Shown here one piece after another: positions 5,121 through 5,178 of a DNA stretch of 5,178 nucleotides. Made by a program: the position numbers and the translations under genes. The notes under the pieces are model-generated. The model saw only the letters and a program-made list of their open reading frames with translations, searched no databases and was not told where the DNA came from. The stretch's first letter is position 1. Each line of letters begins with the position of its first letter. Origin of the DNA: Deltaproteobacteria bacterium (GTDB lineage: Bacteria; Desulfobacterota; UBA8473); NCBI GenBank assembly GCA_030621455.1, contig JAUXHQ010000172.1:1-5178 (forward strand). Direction: 5' to 3'.

Positions 5121-5178
5121 AAAGTTACAAGTGCCTAAAGTTAATTTATTCTGATTATTCTATAAACCAGATCATGCT

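Larger units (their letters stand above)
5014..5178 (-). promoter_or_regulatory. Promoter-bearing leader region of the dehydrogenase operon
   Basis: These 165 bp hold no gene that I can support and are more A+T-rich than the neighbouring coding sequence, as expected of a promoter. Reading toward the dehydrogenase they contain a sigma-70-like element pair and two copies of a TTGTG/CACAA-related motif, listed separately. No riboswitch-like or terminator-like fold was recognised. The upstream neighbour beyond the right edge is not visible. Confidence 0.55.

Noticed and set aside
5115..5140. A sigma-54 promoter around the minus-strand TAGGCACTTGTAACTTT.
   Set aside because: The GG of a -24 element is present but the required GC at -12 is TT here.
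5174..5178. A possible plus-strand start codon at the right edge.
   Set aside because: No ribosome binding site precedes it and only five bases are available.

Overview
This window looks like part of a chromosome of an anaerobic bacterium, with base composition near half G+C. The lineage guess (a Desulfobacterota-like or similar Wood-Ljungdahl anaerobe) is inference. It rests on a C-terminal fragment resembling the corrinoid iron-sulfur protein of CO dehydrogenase/acetyl-CoA synthase, on an ADP-forming acyl-CoA synthetase alpha subunit, and on at least one strong bacterial Shine-Dalgarno site. No insertion sequence, tRNA, rRNA or CRISPR array was seen.

Layout: a plus-strand gene enters from the left edge and stops at 284 (AcsC/CdhE-like tail). 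A perfect 16-bp inverted repeat (284-340) separates it from a convergent set of four minus-strand genes filling the rest. In transcription order these are an aldehyde dehydrogenase of the succinate-semialdehyde type (5013-3646), a 397-aa HD-domain protein related to YfbR 5'-nucleotidases (3607-2414), a YmdB-type macrodomain ADP-ribose hydrolase (2395-1865) and a stand-alone alpha subunit of an ADP-forming acyl-CoA synthetase (1727-351). The first three are spaced 38 and 18 bp apart and look like one operon. The fourth follows after 137 bp containing nested inverted repeats, so it may be cotranscribed or separately controlled. The right 165 bp are a promoter-like leader with no gene.

Possible joint role (inference): the dehydrogenase oxidises an aldehyde to an acid, and the ADP-forming synthetase could interconvert that acid and its CoA thioester with ATP/ADP. 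The HD protein and macrodomain form a tight nucleotide / ADP-ribose handling pair placed between these two metabolic enzymes. The partner ATP-grasp beta subunit of the synthetase is not in the window.

The points most worth a second look are: an apparent degenerate second HD domain in the N-terminal half of the HD protein; a recurring TTGTG-N6-CACAA-like motif ahead of both the dehydrogenase and the synthetase genes; and a hairpin loop downstream of the plus-strand gene whose sequence is complementary over 11 nt to the ribosome binding site of the synthetase mRNA.
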